Shown here: positions 17,684 to 25,586 of the stretch, piece by piece
Layout of the letters: each line of letters opens with the position of its first letter
Numbering within the stretch: position 1 is the first letter of the stretch
Source: Desulfomicrobium baculatum DSM 4028
GTDB lineage: Bacteria; Desulfobacterota; Desulfovibrionia; Desulfovibrionales; Desulfomicrobiaceae
Assembly (NCBI RefSeq): GCF_000023225.1
Contig: NC_013173.1
Coordinates: 1,924,501-1,988,500 of the forward strand
Length of the DNA stretch: 64,000 bases
Direction: 5' to 3'
The notes under the pieces: model-generated
The model's input: only the letters and a program-made list of their open reading frames with translations
Told to the model about the DNA's origin: nothing
The model's database searches: none
Made by a program: the position numbers and the translations under genes

Positions 17684-18766
17684 TCACGGCACCTCAATCC
17701 CGCGCACCACCGACACCACATCCCCCGCCCCCTCTCTGGTCAGGCGGAACTCTCCCCGATAGAAGCCGGGCTGCCAGCCTTTGCCTCTTTTTTTACCCAC
17801 GTAGCGCATGGCCTGGGCCTGGTGGCGGTCCTGGGTTGTGCGGGATTCGGCCAGGATCTGGCCGTCCGGACCCACGACTCGCAGGGTCCAGACATCCCCT
17901 GACCGAGGCCCGAAAACCTGCACGCCGAAGACCAGGACGTCCGGATCGCCTGCACGGCCTTCGATCCAGCCGTGGCGACGCAGCAAGGCAATGGGATCTT
18001 TGGGCGGCGCGTTGAAGAACCCGGCCTCAAGAAGCCCGCTGGCCCGGTAGGTCAGCACGGGGGAATGTAGCGCGGCCCGACTCCAGAGAACTTCGCGCGG
18101 CCCGCCGCAACCGCCGGAAACCAGCCCCATATACGGGTCCACAGGTCGGTCCTGATGGCGCACGCTGATCTCCAGATGGGGAAACTCCGTGATGCCGGAC
18201 AACCCCACCAGCCCGAGGACGTGCCCGGCCTTGACGTGTTGACCCGAGCGCACGGCCACCGAGCCTCGCTTCAAATGGCTGTATTGGGTCTCAAAACCCC
18301 CTCCATGAACCACCACGACAGCGTTGCCCGCCCCGCGCCCTGTCACCGACGCCTTGCCGCGCAGAGAAATCTCCCCTTCCGCCTCGCCATCCCGCACGGC
18401 GCGCACCACCCCGTCGGCAACGGCCAGCACCGCCACTCCCCGCTCCATGTCCGCGTAGGAAATCCGGATATCGGTGCCCGTGTGCGTGTCGTAGGAGAGA
18501 GGCCCGCAGACATAGTCAGCGTATGCGGGTGAAGGGTCGTGATCGAAATAGTTCTGCGGAGCGCAAAACTCGGCCCCGGTGCAATTCACCGGCAGTTCCA
18601 TGGAAAAAGCCCGGGCTGAAGCCGGCAGGAAAAAGAGCCCCGCCAGCGCGAGCATCACGCTCATAAGCATTGTGACCGGATGCGCTTCAAGCAGTGCCGG
18701 CACGTTGAAATCATAACCGTTCAAGTCCTGGAAGCTAACCGTCAGCCCGTTTTGCCGATCACGCAT
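17684..18766 (-). CDS. M23-family (LytM-like) peptidase homologue with altered active site
   Basis: About 360 residues. An N-terminal hydrophobic segment ending LPASARA should export it, followed by an M23 domain with HTGTDIRI, a central YSHLKRGS and FPHLEISVR. In LytM-type enzymes the last motif is H-x-H, its second His binding zinc; here it is H-L-E, so activity may be reduced or altered. The C-terminal 150 residues are beta-rich and unassigned. ATG 18766 has a strong AGGAG six bases upstream but places about 30 residues before the hydrophobic segment; a start at 18670 would give a conventional signal peptide without a binding site. It stands alone downstream of the EPS genes. Confidence 0.8.
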   Translation of the reverse strand: MRDRQNGLTVSFQDLNGYDFNVPALLEAHPVTMLMSVMLALAGLFFLPASARAFSMELPVNCTGAEFCAPQNYFDHDPSPAYADYVCGPLSYDTHTGTDIRISYADMERGVAVLAVADGVVRAVRDGEAEGEISLRGKASVTGRGAGNAVVVVHGGGFETQYSHLKRGSVAVRSGQHVKAGHVLGLVGLSGITEFPHLEISVRHQDRPVDPYMGLVSGGCGGPREVLWSRAALHSPVLTYRASGLLEAGFFNAPPKDPIALLRRHGWIEGRAGDPDVLVFGVQVFGPRSGDVWTLRVVGPDGQILAESRTTQDRHQAQAMRYVGKKRGKGWQPGFYRGEFRLTREGAGDVVSVVRGIEVP

Positions 18767-18899
18767 CATTGTCTCCTGTCGCCGTCCGTCACCGCTGTCC
18801 GACACTTTGACGCACCCAGTCTCTGCCGTCGAATCTCGATCCGGCTACGCAGGGCCTCCAATTTGTCCCTCCAAGTCGCCAATAACAGTGACAGAGCCC

Positions 18900-19292
18900 T
18901 CAGCTCCCGCCGTGCTCACTCAAAAGAAGATACAACAGGCCCATCTTGCCTGCGGATTTCGCCGCATCATCGAAGGATATGTCGCCCGTGTCCTGTTTCT
19001 TGCCCGCTTTGAGGGCAGCACTCAAGGATCGATGCAAATTTTCAACAGGGACAACGGTTTCACAATCGCACTTATCCCATTTAACCCGACACATATCTCC
19101 ATCAAGAGTGGTGATGTATCCAGACTCGATACGTGTCGTACTCCCACGCAGCACAACGACATGCACTCTGTTTCCATCACTCCAGGATAAGGCTGAAGAA
19201 TATGCCGCGTTAGCAATAAAAATAAAAACGCATACTATGAAAACGATTGTTTTTTTACTGACACAGGTTGCCTTCATTTCATGACCATCCAC
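18900..19292 (-). CDS. small exported hypothetical protein
   Basis: 130 residues: an N-terminal signal or anchor (TIVFIVCVFIFIANAAYSS) followed by a short beta-rich region with two close cysteines (KCDCETVV) and a GDISFDDAAKSAGKMG tail. No family is recognised. GAGGG lies ten bases before the first ATG (19292); a second ATG at 19277 is also possible. It has no obvious operon partner; the M23 gene lies downstream on the same strand after 130 bp. Confidence 0.5.
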   Translation of the reverse strand: MDGHEMKATCVSKKTIVFIVCVFIFIANAAYSSALSWSDGNRVHVVVLRGSTTRIESGYITTLDGDMCRVKWDKCDCETVVPVENLHRSLSAALKAGKKQDTGDISFDDAAKSAGKMGLLYLLLSEHGGS

Positions 19293-19589
19293 GTTCGTCC
19301 CTCGTCGATCAAAAATTCTGCAAAAAAAGAAGATACCAATCTGACATTAAAGGAATACACACATATTTATATTATAAAATAGGCAAAATCACGACAAAAC
19401 GCACAAAAATATCCGTACAAATATTTAGTCACTCCTAAAAAAAATATATAATTTAAACGTATCGAGATCACTGCGAATAGGAGCGAGGACCCTGAGCGTC
19501 ATTCCCGCGAAGATGAGCCCGGCATGGAGGGGCGGGCTCGTACCCGCCAGGGTGATTTTTTGACTTTCAGGGAGTTAAAAAGGCAGGCG

Positions 19590-19622
19590 CCCCTTCTTCA
19601 AGGGGATGACGGCTTTTTACCG
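19590..19622 (+). repeat. short hairpin repeat copy
   Basis: CCCCTT (19590-19595), loop CTTC and AAGGGG (19600-19605) form a perfect hairpin, followed by ATGACGGCTTTTT. Related copies are at 6329-6346 (plus strand) and 7351-7380 (minus strand). Confidence 0.4.
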
Positions 19623-19690
19623 TGACGTCATTCCGGGACGCAATCATAACCGCCACCGTGAATGCGATTTCATGGACCATCAGAACGAAA

Positions 19691-19713
19691 GAGGCCGGAA
19701 TTTTTCCGGCCTC
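19691..19713 (-). terminator. terminator downstream of the first TRAP operon
   Basis: Perfect 10-bp inverted repeat GAGGCCGGAA / TTCCGGCCTC with a 3-base loop, followed on the minus strand by TTTCGTTCT. It lies about 60 bp past the stop of the TRAP large permease gene. Confidence 0.65.
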
Positions 19714-19770
19714 GGGCGAGTTGAACAAAAAACGCGACGCGCGAGCTCATGCGTCACTTAGGCCAGCCCC

Positions 19771-21081
19771 TTACATCAGGGACGGCAGATAGGTCACTAT
19801 CTGGGGGATGAAAAACAGGATTGCAATGCCGATGACCGTGGCCACCAGAAAGGGGTAAATGCCGCGAAAGATGGATTCCAGGCTGATGTTCTGCTTCATG
19901 GCCGTGGTCACGCCGTAGACCACATAGACATTGATGCCCACGGGGGGCGTGATGACCCCCATCTCCGTGACCAGCACGATGATGACCCCGAACCAGATGG
20001 GATCGTAGCCCAAGTTCATGACCACGGGGTAAAAGACCGGAACGGTCAGCATGATCATGGCCAGGGAGTCCATGAAGCATCCGCCGACAAAATAGATGAA
20101 CACGATGATCGCCATGACCGCCAGGGCCGGAATTTCAAGGCCGCCGATATAGCTCGCCGTGGTGAAGGGGATGCGGGTCACGGCCAGAAATTTGCCGAAA
20201 ACCACGGCACCGGCCACCAGAAAAAGAATCATGCATGAGGTGCGCAGCGTCTCTTCCAGCGACTTCATGATCAGCCGCCAGTTCAGTTGCCGCCGCGCAA
20301 GGCCCAGCACCAGGACGCTCACCGCCCCCACCGAGGCCGCTTCCGTGGGCGTGAACCAGCCCTTGAACAGCCCCGTCAGAACCACGGCGAAGATGATCAG
20401 GGTGTCAATCAGGCCGGTCAGAGACCTGAACCGGGCCGCCCAGGAGAAATGTTCGGCCACGGGACCGTATTCGGGATGACGGCGGCAGGTGACATAGACG
20501 GCGCACAGGAAAAGAGCGGTCAGCAGAAAGGCGGGCAGGATACCGGCCACGAAAAGCTGCCCGATGGACTGCTCCGTGAGCACCCCGTAGATGATCAGCA
20601 CCACGCTCGGCGGCATGATCATGCCGAGCCCCCCGCCCGCGGCCACCGCTCCCGCCGCCAGACGATCGCGGTATCCGAAGCGCTTCATCTCCGGAATGGC
20701 CACCGTGGCCATGGTCGCGGCCGTGGCCGGGCTGGACCCGCAGACCGCGCCGAAGGCGGTGCAGGCCGAAACCGTGGCCATGGCCAGTCCGCCGCGGATG
20801 TGTCCGAAAAAATGGTACGTCGTTGAAAAAAGACGCCTGCTGATGCCCGCGTTGAAGGCCAGTTGCCCCATGAGGATGAAGAGGGGAATGGTCGTCAGGT
20901 CGTAGGAGACAAAAACCTCGTACATGCTGCGGCTGAGCATGTTCAACCCGCCCTGAACGGAAGTCAGCACGGAAAAACCCACCAAGCCGACCACGCCCAT
21001 GACAAAGGCCACGGGCATGCGCGTGGCGAAAAGCAGGAGCATGATCGCTATGCCCAGAAATCCGATACCGGCCGGGCTCAT
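19771..21081 (-). CDS. dctM: TRAP transporter large permease (DctM)
   Basis: About 436 residues and roughly 12 hydrophobic helices of the DctM/SiaM family, which forms the elevator-type channel that uses a sodium gradient to import carboxylates delivered by the periplasmic DctP. Conserved segments include GSSPATAATMATVAIPEM and GGLGMIMPPSVVLIIYG. The ATG at 21081 (MSPAGIGFLG) overlaps the TGA of dctQ by ATGA, which fixes the start and indicates translational coupling. A terminator follows at 19691-19713. Substrate is not predictable from the permease. Confidence 0.93.
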   Translation of the reverse strand: MSPAGIGFLGIAIMLLLFATRMPVAFVMGVVGLVGFSVLTSVQGGLNMLSRSMYEVFVSYDLTTIPLFILMGQLAFNAGISRRLFSTTYHFFGHIRGGLAMATVSACTAFGAVCGSSPATAATMATVAIPEMKRFGYRDRLAAGAVAAGGGLGMIMPPSVVLIIYGVLTEQSIGQLFVAGILPAFLLTALFLCAVYVTCRRHPEYGPVAEHFSWAARFRSLTGLIDTLIIFAVVLTGLFKGWFTPTEAASVGAVSVLVLGLARRQLNWRLIMKSLEETLRTSCMILFLVAGAVVFGKFLAVTRIPFTTASYIGGLEIPALAVMAIIVFIYFVGGCFMDSLAMIMLTVPVFYPVVMNLGYDPIWFGVIIVLVTEMGVITPPVGINVYVVYGVTTAMKQNISLESIFRGIYPFLVATVIGIAILFFIPQIVTYLPSLM

Positions 21082-21563
21082 GATTTTCTCCACTGCAGCA
21101 GAAAAAGCAGCAGGTCGACGAACATGGTCAGGGTGGCCACGGCGAAGCATGCGCCAAGGGCGTACAAAAGATGGTACTCGGGCAAACCCAGGTTCATGGA
21201 GACCTCACCCGAAAGATGCTTGTCCCGGGCATACGCGAACATCATGACCGTGACCGTGGCAAAAAAGGCCACGGACAGGGTTTCGCGGAATAGCTTGAGC
21301 CGACGGCGCACCGTGGTCGACATCAGCTGCACGAAGACCTCCACCCCGATGTGCGAACGATGGGAATGGGCGTACGGCAGCGACAGCCCCAGCGCCAGAA
21401 CGGCCAGAAAGGTGACGACCTCTTCGGAGCCGAAAATGGGGCTGCGATTGAGCCGCCCGGTAATGTCGGCCACGGTCAGAAACGACATGCCCAAAAGGCA
21501 CAGGCATCCGCCGATACGCATCACGCTTCCGATGCGGGCCAGAATCTTTTCAACGATCTCCAC
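21078..21563 (-). CDS. dctQ: TRAP transporter small permease (DctQ)
   Basis: About 161 residues with four hydrophobic helices, including GGCLCLLGMSFLTVADITGR, typical of DctQ subunits, which pair with DctM in the inner membrane. The GTG at 21563 (MEIVEKILAR) is chosen because GGGAGA lies six bases upstream; the frame is open further upstream, but that stretch overlaps the hairpin following dctP and lacks membrane-protein character. Its stop overlaps the dctM start. Confidence 0.88.
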   Translation of the reverse strand: MEIVEKILARIGSVMRIGGCLCLLGMSFLTVADITGRLNRSPIFGSEEVVTFLAVLALGLSLPYAHSHRSHIGVEVFVQLMSTTVRRRLKLFRETLSVAFFATVTVMMFAYARDKHLSGEVSMNLGLPEYHLLYALGACFAVATLTMFVDLLLFLLQWRKS

Positions 21564-21588
21564 GAACACTCTCCCGTTCTTGCATGAC

Positions 21589-21622
21589 GCAGGGGCAGGA
21601 GCCTTGCGGCTCGTGCCCCTGC
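21589..21622 (-). other. intercistronic hairpin between dctP and dctQ
   Basis: GCAGGGGCA (21589-21597) pairs with TGCCCCTGC (21614-21622) and the stem continues, after one mismatch, as GAGCC/GGCTC around a 4-base loop. No T-run follows. Such a stem can stabilise the upstream dctP message. An equivalent hairpin lies after dctP of the second TRAP operon. Confidence 0.5.
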
Positions 21623-21642
21623 GACTATCCGACAAAACCAGA

Positions 21643-22647
21643 CTATTTCAAATTGGCGCGCATGAATTCAAGCACGGCCTTGCCGTCCGCTCCGACCTTG
21701 GCGCATTCGGCCTCGTATTCGCCGAAGATGGGTTCCATGGCCTTGGTCCAGCGCTCGGCCTCGGCCGGGTCCAGGGTGACCACGGCGTTGCCCTGCTGGG
21801 CCAGGAAAAATTCCAAACCTTCCTTGTCGCTGTCATCCCAGGCCTGCCCGTGTTTGGGCGTCCATTCACGGCTGACCTCGGTCATGGCTTTTTGCACCTC
21901 GGGGGAAAGGGAAGCCCAGACATCCTTGTTGATGACCACGAAAAAGGTGGTCGTGTAGGCCACGGCGGTGGTGTCCGTCAAATAGTCAACAACCTCGCCC
22001 ATTTTCCAGCCCTTGTTGGTTTCAACGGGATAGATTCCACCGTTCACCACGCCCTTCTGGATGGACTGGTAGGAGTCGGGCATGGACATGGCCACCGGAT
22101 TGCCGCCCAGGGCGGAGATGACGCTTGCGCTGTTGCCGGTGGCGCGGATCTTCATGCCTTTGATCTCTTCCATGGACGTGACGGGCTTGCCTGCGGTGTG
22201 CAGTTTGCCCGGGCCGTGGGCGTGAAAATACAGGACATGCACGTCGTCGAATTCCTTGGGCTTGAACTGCTCGTACACGGCGTTGGCCAGCGTTGTGGCC
22301 TGCACGCCGGTCGTGTAGCCCATGGGCAGATCGACTCCGGACAGAACCGGGAAACGCCCCTTGGTGTATCCGAGGGCGGAGAGCCCGATGTCGGAGATGC
22401 GCTGGACCACGCCGTCATAGCAGTCCTTGGGCTTGGTCAGGGTTCCGGCCGGATAGTAGTCGATGACCACTTGGCCGTTCGAGCGCTTCTCGACCTCGCG
22501 GCACCACTCTTCGGCCAGGATCGACTGGATATGGGTCGGGGGGAAGAAATTGCTGTAGGACAGCTTGACCGGCCCGGCAGCCATGGCCTGCGCCGAAAAT
22601 CCAAGAACGATGAAAGCCAGGGTCGCGATCCGTACGAACAGCCTCAT
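21643..22647 (-). CDS. dctP: TRAP transporter periplasmic substrate-binding protein (DctP)
   Basis: 334 residues with a signal peptide cleaved near SAQAMA (about 23) and the DctP/TAXI-type two-lobed fold. The segment IKGMKIRATG (about 165-174) holds the arginine that in the family bonds the substrate carboxylate. In the periplasm it captures an organic acid and hands it to DctQM. GGAGG lies nine bases upstream of the ATG. It follows the tetR gene by 53 bp on the same strand and is probably controlled with it. The ligand is unknown. Confidence 0.92.
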   Translation of the reverse strand: MRLFVRIATLAFIVLGFSAQAMAAGPVKLSYSNFFPPTHIQSILAEEWCREVEKRSNGQVVIDYYPAGTLTKPKDCYDGVVQRISDIGLSALGYTKGRFPVLSGVDLPMGYTTGVQATTLANAVYEQFKPKEFDDVHVLYFHAHGPGKLHTAGKPVTSMEEIKGMKIRATGNSASVISALGGNPVAMSMPDSYQSIQKGVVNGGIYPVETNKGWKMGEVVDYLTDTTAVAYTTTFFVVINKDVWASLSPEVQKAMTEVSREWTPKHGQAWDDSDKEGLEFFLAQQGNAVVTLDPAEAERWTKAMEPIFGEYEAECAKVGADGKAVLEFMRANLK

Positions 22648-22700
22648 GACAACAATCCTCCGTGTGAAAAAGTAGGGCCGCGCACCATGCGCGGGCCCGA

Positions 22701-23297
22701 TTATTCCTGGTCGTCCAGGGCGTTGGCCAGGGCCAGCTTCATGGCTGCCCGGCGAAAATCCTTGCGGTCGATGGTTCCCGTCCCGAGCAGGGAATGAATC
22801 AGAAAACCCTCGAACAGGGCCGTGTTCAGCGCTCCGATCTTGCGCGCCGGATAGCCGTTTTTGACGTAGGGCGCGACGATGTCGTCGAAAATTTCGTTGG
22901 AGAGGCGATAGAGGGACTGGTTGAGCTGGCCGCGCAAATCCTCGTTACGGGAGGCATGGATGGTGAATTCAAGAAAGACCGAGCTCCAGTTGCGGTCGTC
23001 GATCATGGTCTCCAGAAAGTCGAGAATGCGGTCCATGACCTCTTCCAGGCTGTGGGCATCCTGCAGAGCTGCGTCACGCATGGCGCGGTAGGACTGCATC
23101 TTGATGGCGATGATGGCCAGCATGATCTCGTCCTTGCTCTGCCAGTGCCGGTAGAAATTGCCCTTGGCATACCCCGCGTCGGAGGTGATCTCGGCCACGG
23201 TGGTGGCGACGAAACCTTTGGCGGCGAACAGTTTTTCCGCCGAGTCCAGCAGTTCGCGCTGCGTCTGGAGTGATTTTTCCTGCTGTTTTCTGGCCAC
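22701..23297 (-). CDS. TetR-family transcriptional regulator of the TRAP operon
   Basis: 198 residues. The N-terminal helix-turn-helix domain (about 5-52) has the TetR pattern AAKGFVATTVAEITSDAGYAKGNFYRHW; the C-terminal helical domain would bind an effector. The GTG at 23297 is chosen because AAGGAG lies four to five bases upstream; a longer frame to 23408 would read through the promoter and operators. It heads the dctPQM operon, so the repressor probably autoregulates its own operon, with the transported acid a reasonable inducer candidate (inference). Confidence 0.88.
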   Translation of the reverse strand: MARKQQEKSLQTQRELLDSAEKLFAAKGFVATTVAEITSDAGYAKGNFYRHWQSKDEIMLAIIAIKMQSYRAMRDAALQDAHSLEEVMDRILDFLETMIDDRNWSSVFLEFTIHASRNEDLRGQLNQSLYRLSNEIFDDIVAPYVKNGYPARKIGALNTALFEGFLIHSLLGTGTIDRKDFRRAAMKLALANALDDQE

Positions 23298-23314
23298 GGG
23301 GCTCCTTTTTGGAT

Positions 23315-23353
23315 CATGGTCACAAAGTGACCGGAAGTCATTTTGTGACCATG
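23315..23353. promoter_or_regulatory. tandem TetR operator-like palindromes upstream of tetR-dctPQM
   Basis: A 12-bp perfect inverted repeat (CATGGTCACAAA at 23315-23326, TTTGTGACCATG at 23342-23353) contains two smaller 13-bp palindromes: GTCAC-AAA-GTGAC at 23319-23331 and GTCA-TTTTG-TGAC at 23337-23349, 18 bp centre to centre. They sit between the -10 and the tetR start, where a repressor would block transcription. Confidence 0.75.
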
Positions 23354-23378
23354 TATTCGCAGGACCCGCTTCTGTCAA
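23350..23378 (-). promoter_or_regulatory. sigma-70-type promoter of tetR-dctPQM
   Basis: On the minus strand TTGACA (23378-23373) is followed after exactly 17 bp by TACATG (23355-23350), which overlaps the outer edge of the operator. A perfect 12-bp palindrome AAGCATATGCTT (23377-23388) abuts the -35. Confidence 0.6.
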
Positions 23379-23401
23379 GCATATGCTTTCCTCAGGATTT
23401 C

Positions 23402-23430
23402 TTGACACCCCCCAAGGCCGCGACTAGCGT
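23402..23430 (+). promoter_or_regulatory. possible promoter of the cobalamin operon
   Basis: TTGACA at 23402-23407 and a weak -10 TAGCGT at 23425-23430 with a 17-bp spacer, just upstream of the riboswitch. The -35 is perfect; the -10 is poor. Confidence 0.45.
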
Positions 23431-23439
23431 CTTTTCCAC

Positions 23440-23605
23440 TTCGGATACCTTAGGGTGTAAAAGGGAATCCCGTGCAAATCGGGAGCGGACCCGCCGCCGT
23501 AAGTTTCAAAAAAAGCCATGCTCCACGCTGTCCACTGGGATCGGTTCCGGGAAGGACGAGAATGGTGAAACGAGCCGGAAGACCTGTCCGAGGTCCAGTC
23601 ACAAG
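23440..23605 (+). ncRNA. cobalamin (AdoCbl) riboswitch
   Basis: The leader contains the conserved core of the cobalamin riboswitch: AAGGGAATCCCGTGCAAATC, then GGGAGCGGACCCGCCGCCGT, a CCACTG segment (23532-23537) and the B12-box-like GAGCCGGAAGACCTG (23572-23586). It ends about 90 bases before the cbiK ATG. In this class ligand binding lowers expression, so the downstream synthesis and transport genes should be shut off when cobalamin is plentiful. Whether it acts by termination or by masking the ribosome binding site is not clear from the sequence. Confidence 0.92.
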
Positions 23606-23692
23606 TCTGTGCTGCCTGCAACGGGGGTTTTGCGGGCCGCGCCATTGGACAGCCGTCCTGTCCTCACCGCCCCCGCCAAACCTGGAGGTCTC

Positions 23693-24574
23693 ATGTTCAA
23701 AGCCTCGCATGTTTGCGGACTCTTTCTTTTCCTTTTTCTGCTCGCCCTGTGCGGCCCGGCCGTGGCCGGGCACAAGGAACGGCCACCCAAAAAGGGCATT
23801 CTGCTGGTGGCTTTCGGCACTACCGTGCCCGAAGCCCGCAGCGCCCTGGACCATATCGGGGAAAAGGCGACGCAGCGCTTTTCCGGCCTTGAAATTCGAT
23901 GGGCCTATTCCTCCCGCATCGTGCGCGACAAGCTCTCCGCCCAGGGACAGCACTTCGACTCCCCGGCCATGGCCCTGGCGCGGATGATGGACGACGGCTT
24001 CACGCATGTCGCCGTGCAGTCGCTGCACACCATCCCCGGCGAGGAATTCCACGCCTTGAAGCAAACGGTCGACGCCTTCTCCGGCCTGCCCAAGGGCATG
24101 GACAGCGTGGTTCTGGGCCTGCCGCTGCTGGCCGAACCGGATGACGTGGAGGCGTGCGCCAAGGCCATCATGGCCAGCCTGCCGCCTGAACGCAAAAAAG
24201 GCGAGGCCGTCATCCTCATGGGACACGGCACCCATCATCCCGCCAACATCTATTATCCCGGCCTGCAGTATTCCCTGAACAGGCTCGATCCGCTGGTGCT
24301 GGTCGGCACCGTCGAGGGCACGCCATCGCTGGACGACGTGCGACAGGCGCTCAAAATAAACGCGGTATCGAAAGTCTATCTCCTGCCCTTCATGGCCGTG
24401 GCCGGGGACCATGCGGTCAACGACATGGCCGGTGACGAAGATGACTCCTGGAAATCCGTGCTCACGGCCGACGGCCTGACCTGCGTTCCCGTCCTGCGTG
24501 GAACCGCGCAGATCCCCGCTTTCGTCGACCTCTGGCTGAATCATCTGCAGGCGGCCCTGGAGCGCCTGCCCTAG
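23693..24574 (+). CDS. cbiK: sirohydrochlorin cobaltochelatase CbiK with signal peptide (CbiKP type)
   Basis: 293 residues. A clear signal peptide (GLFLFLFLLALCGPAVAG) precedes a class II chelatase fold: ILLVAFGTTVPEARSALD near the start, MGHGTHHPANIYYPG (about 176) and MAVAGDHAVNDMAGD (about 238), the last two holding the histidines expected to bind metal. The family inserts cobalt into sirohydrochlorin. Desulfovibrio vulgaris is known to have a cytoplasmic and a periplasmic CbiK; this copy matches the periplasmic form, so it may serve metal or tetrapyrrole handling outside the cytoplasm. ATG 23693 has GGAGG five bases upstream. First gene after the riboswitch, four bases before the permease gene. 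Confidence 0.92.
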   Translation: MFKASHVCGLFLFLFLLALCGPAVAGHKERPPKKGILLVAFGTTVPEARSALDHIGEKATQRFSGLEIRWAYSSRIVRDKLSAQGQHFDSPAMALARMMDDGFTHVAVQSLHTIPGEEFHALKQTVDAFSGLPKGMDSVVLGLPLLAEPDDVEACAKAIMASLPPERKKGEAVILMGHGTHHPANIYYPGLQYSLNRLDPLVLVGTVEGTPSLDDVRQALKINAVSKVYLLPFMAVAGDHAVNDMAGDEDDSWKSVLTADGLTCVPVLRGTAQIPAFVDLWLNHLQAALERLP

Positions 24575-24578
24575 CCCC

Positions 24579-25586
24579 ATGAACGACACGCGACACATTC
24601 GGGCATGGCTGGCCATGGCGGCCGCCGTGCCCCTTTCCATCTACGCGGCCCTGTTTTTCGGGTCCTATCCCTTGCCCGCCGATGCCATCCACCAGGCTAT
24701 CGGCGCCATGCTCCATGGCCAGGCCGAGACCCAGGCCCTGGTCATCGTGCGCGACATCCGCCTGGGCCGCATCCTGCTCTCCTTTCTGACCGGAGCGGCC
24801 CTGGCCGTGTCCGGCGGCGTTTTCCAGGGCCTCTTGCGCAACCCCCTGGCCGACCCGTTCACCCTGGGCATCTCCAGCGGCGCGGCCTGCGGGGCGGCCC
24901 TGGCCCTCGGTATGGGCTGGACGGTGGCCGGGCTTTCGACCCTCCCCCTGGCCGCTCTGGGCGGAGCCTTCGCGGCCATGATTCTGGTGCTGGCCATGAG
25001 CAGGCTAGCCGGGGATTTTTCCCGCGAGAGCCTGGTCCTGGGCGGGATCGTCGTCTCCACCTTTCTCGGTGCCCTCATCGCCCTCATCAAGTCACTGAAC
25101 GAAGAGTCCGTGGCGGCCATCGTGTTCTGGATCATGGGTAGCTTCCAGGGCCGGGGATTCGAGCACATCGAACTCATGTTGCCCTACATGGCCGCAGGCT
25201 GCGCCCTGGTCCTTTTTCTGGCCCGCGAGCTCGACATCCTGGGGCTGGGGTCCGAACAGGCGGCCCAGGTCGGCGTGTCCGTGGGACGGGCGCGCATCGG
25301 CCTGCTCGTCGGAGCCGGAATGCTGACCGCCGCGGCAGTCAGCGTTTCCGGGATCATCGGCTTCGTCGGGCTGGTGGTTCCCCACCTGGTGCGCATGCTC
25401 ATCGGGCCGGACTCCAGGCCCCTGCTTCTTTTTTCGGCCCTGGGCGGAGGGATTTTGCTGCTCTGGTCCGACGTCCTGGCCCGCACCATTCTTTCTTACG
25501 GAGCGGAACTGCCCGTGGGCGTGGTCACGGCCCTGTTCGGCGGCCCCTTTTTCTGCCTGATCCTGGCCAGGGGACGCAGACCATGA
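24579..25586 (+). CDS. FecCD/BtuC-type ABC transporter permease
   Basis: 335 residues and about 9-10 hydrophobic helices of the BtuC/FecD family, with the conserved GGVFQGLLRNPLADPFTLGI segment (about 80-98) and the cytoplasmic coupling loop SGIIGFVGLVVPHLVRM (about 254-270). Family members import B12, haem or ferric siderophores. Placed between cbiK and cobalamin genes behind a B12 riboswitch, a corrinoid or cobalt/tetrapyrrole-related substrate is likely, but a siderophore cannot be excluded. Its stop overlaps the next ATG. Confidence 0.9.
   Translation: MNDTRHIRAWLAMAAAVPLSIYAALFFGSYPLPADAIHQAIGAMLHGQAETQALVIVRDIRLGRILLSFLTGAALAVSGGVFQGLLRNPLADPFTLGISSGAACGAALALGMGWTVAGLSTLPLAALGGAFAAMILVLAMSRLAGDFSRESLVLGGIVVSTFLGALIALIKSLNEESVAAIVFWIMGSFQGRGFEHIELMLPYMAAGCALVLFLARELDILGLGSEQAAQVGVSVGRARIGLLVGAGMLTAAAVSVSGIIGFVGLVVPHLVRMLIGPDSRPLLLFSALGGGILLLWSDVLARTILSYGAELPVGVVTALFGGPFFCLILARGRRP

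Larger units (their letters stand above)
19293..19770. other. intergenic region with AT-rich block and hairpins
   Basis: About 480 bp with no gene. 19310-19460 is AT-rich and probably contains the promoter of the small exported protein gene. A hairpin GAGCCCG/CGGGCTC lies at 19515-19539. The segments CGTCATTCCCGCGAAG (19497) and GTCATTCCGGG (19626) resemble common dispersed repeats, and a hairpin repeat lies at 19590-19622. Confidence 0.45.

Noticed and set aside
20863-22797. 644-codon open frame opposite the TRAP genes
   Set aside because: It spans three separate real genes (dctM, dctQ, dctP) and the gaps between them, as a shadow would; no recognisable motif.
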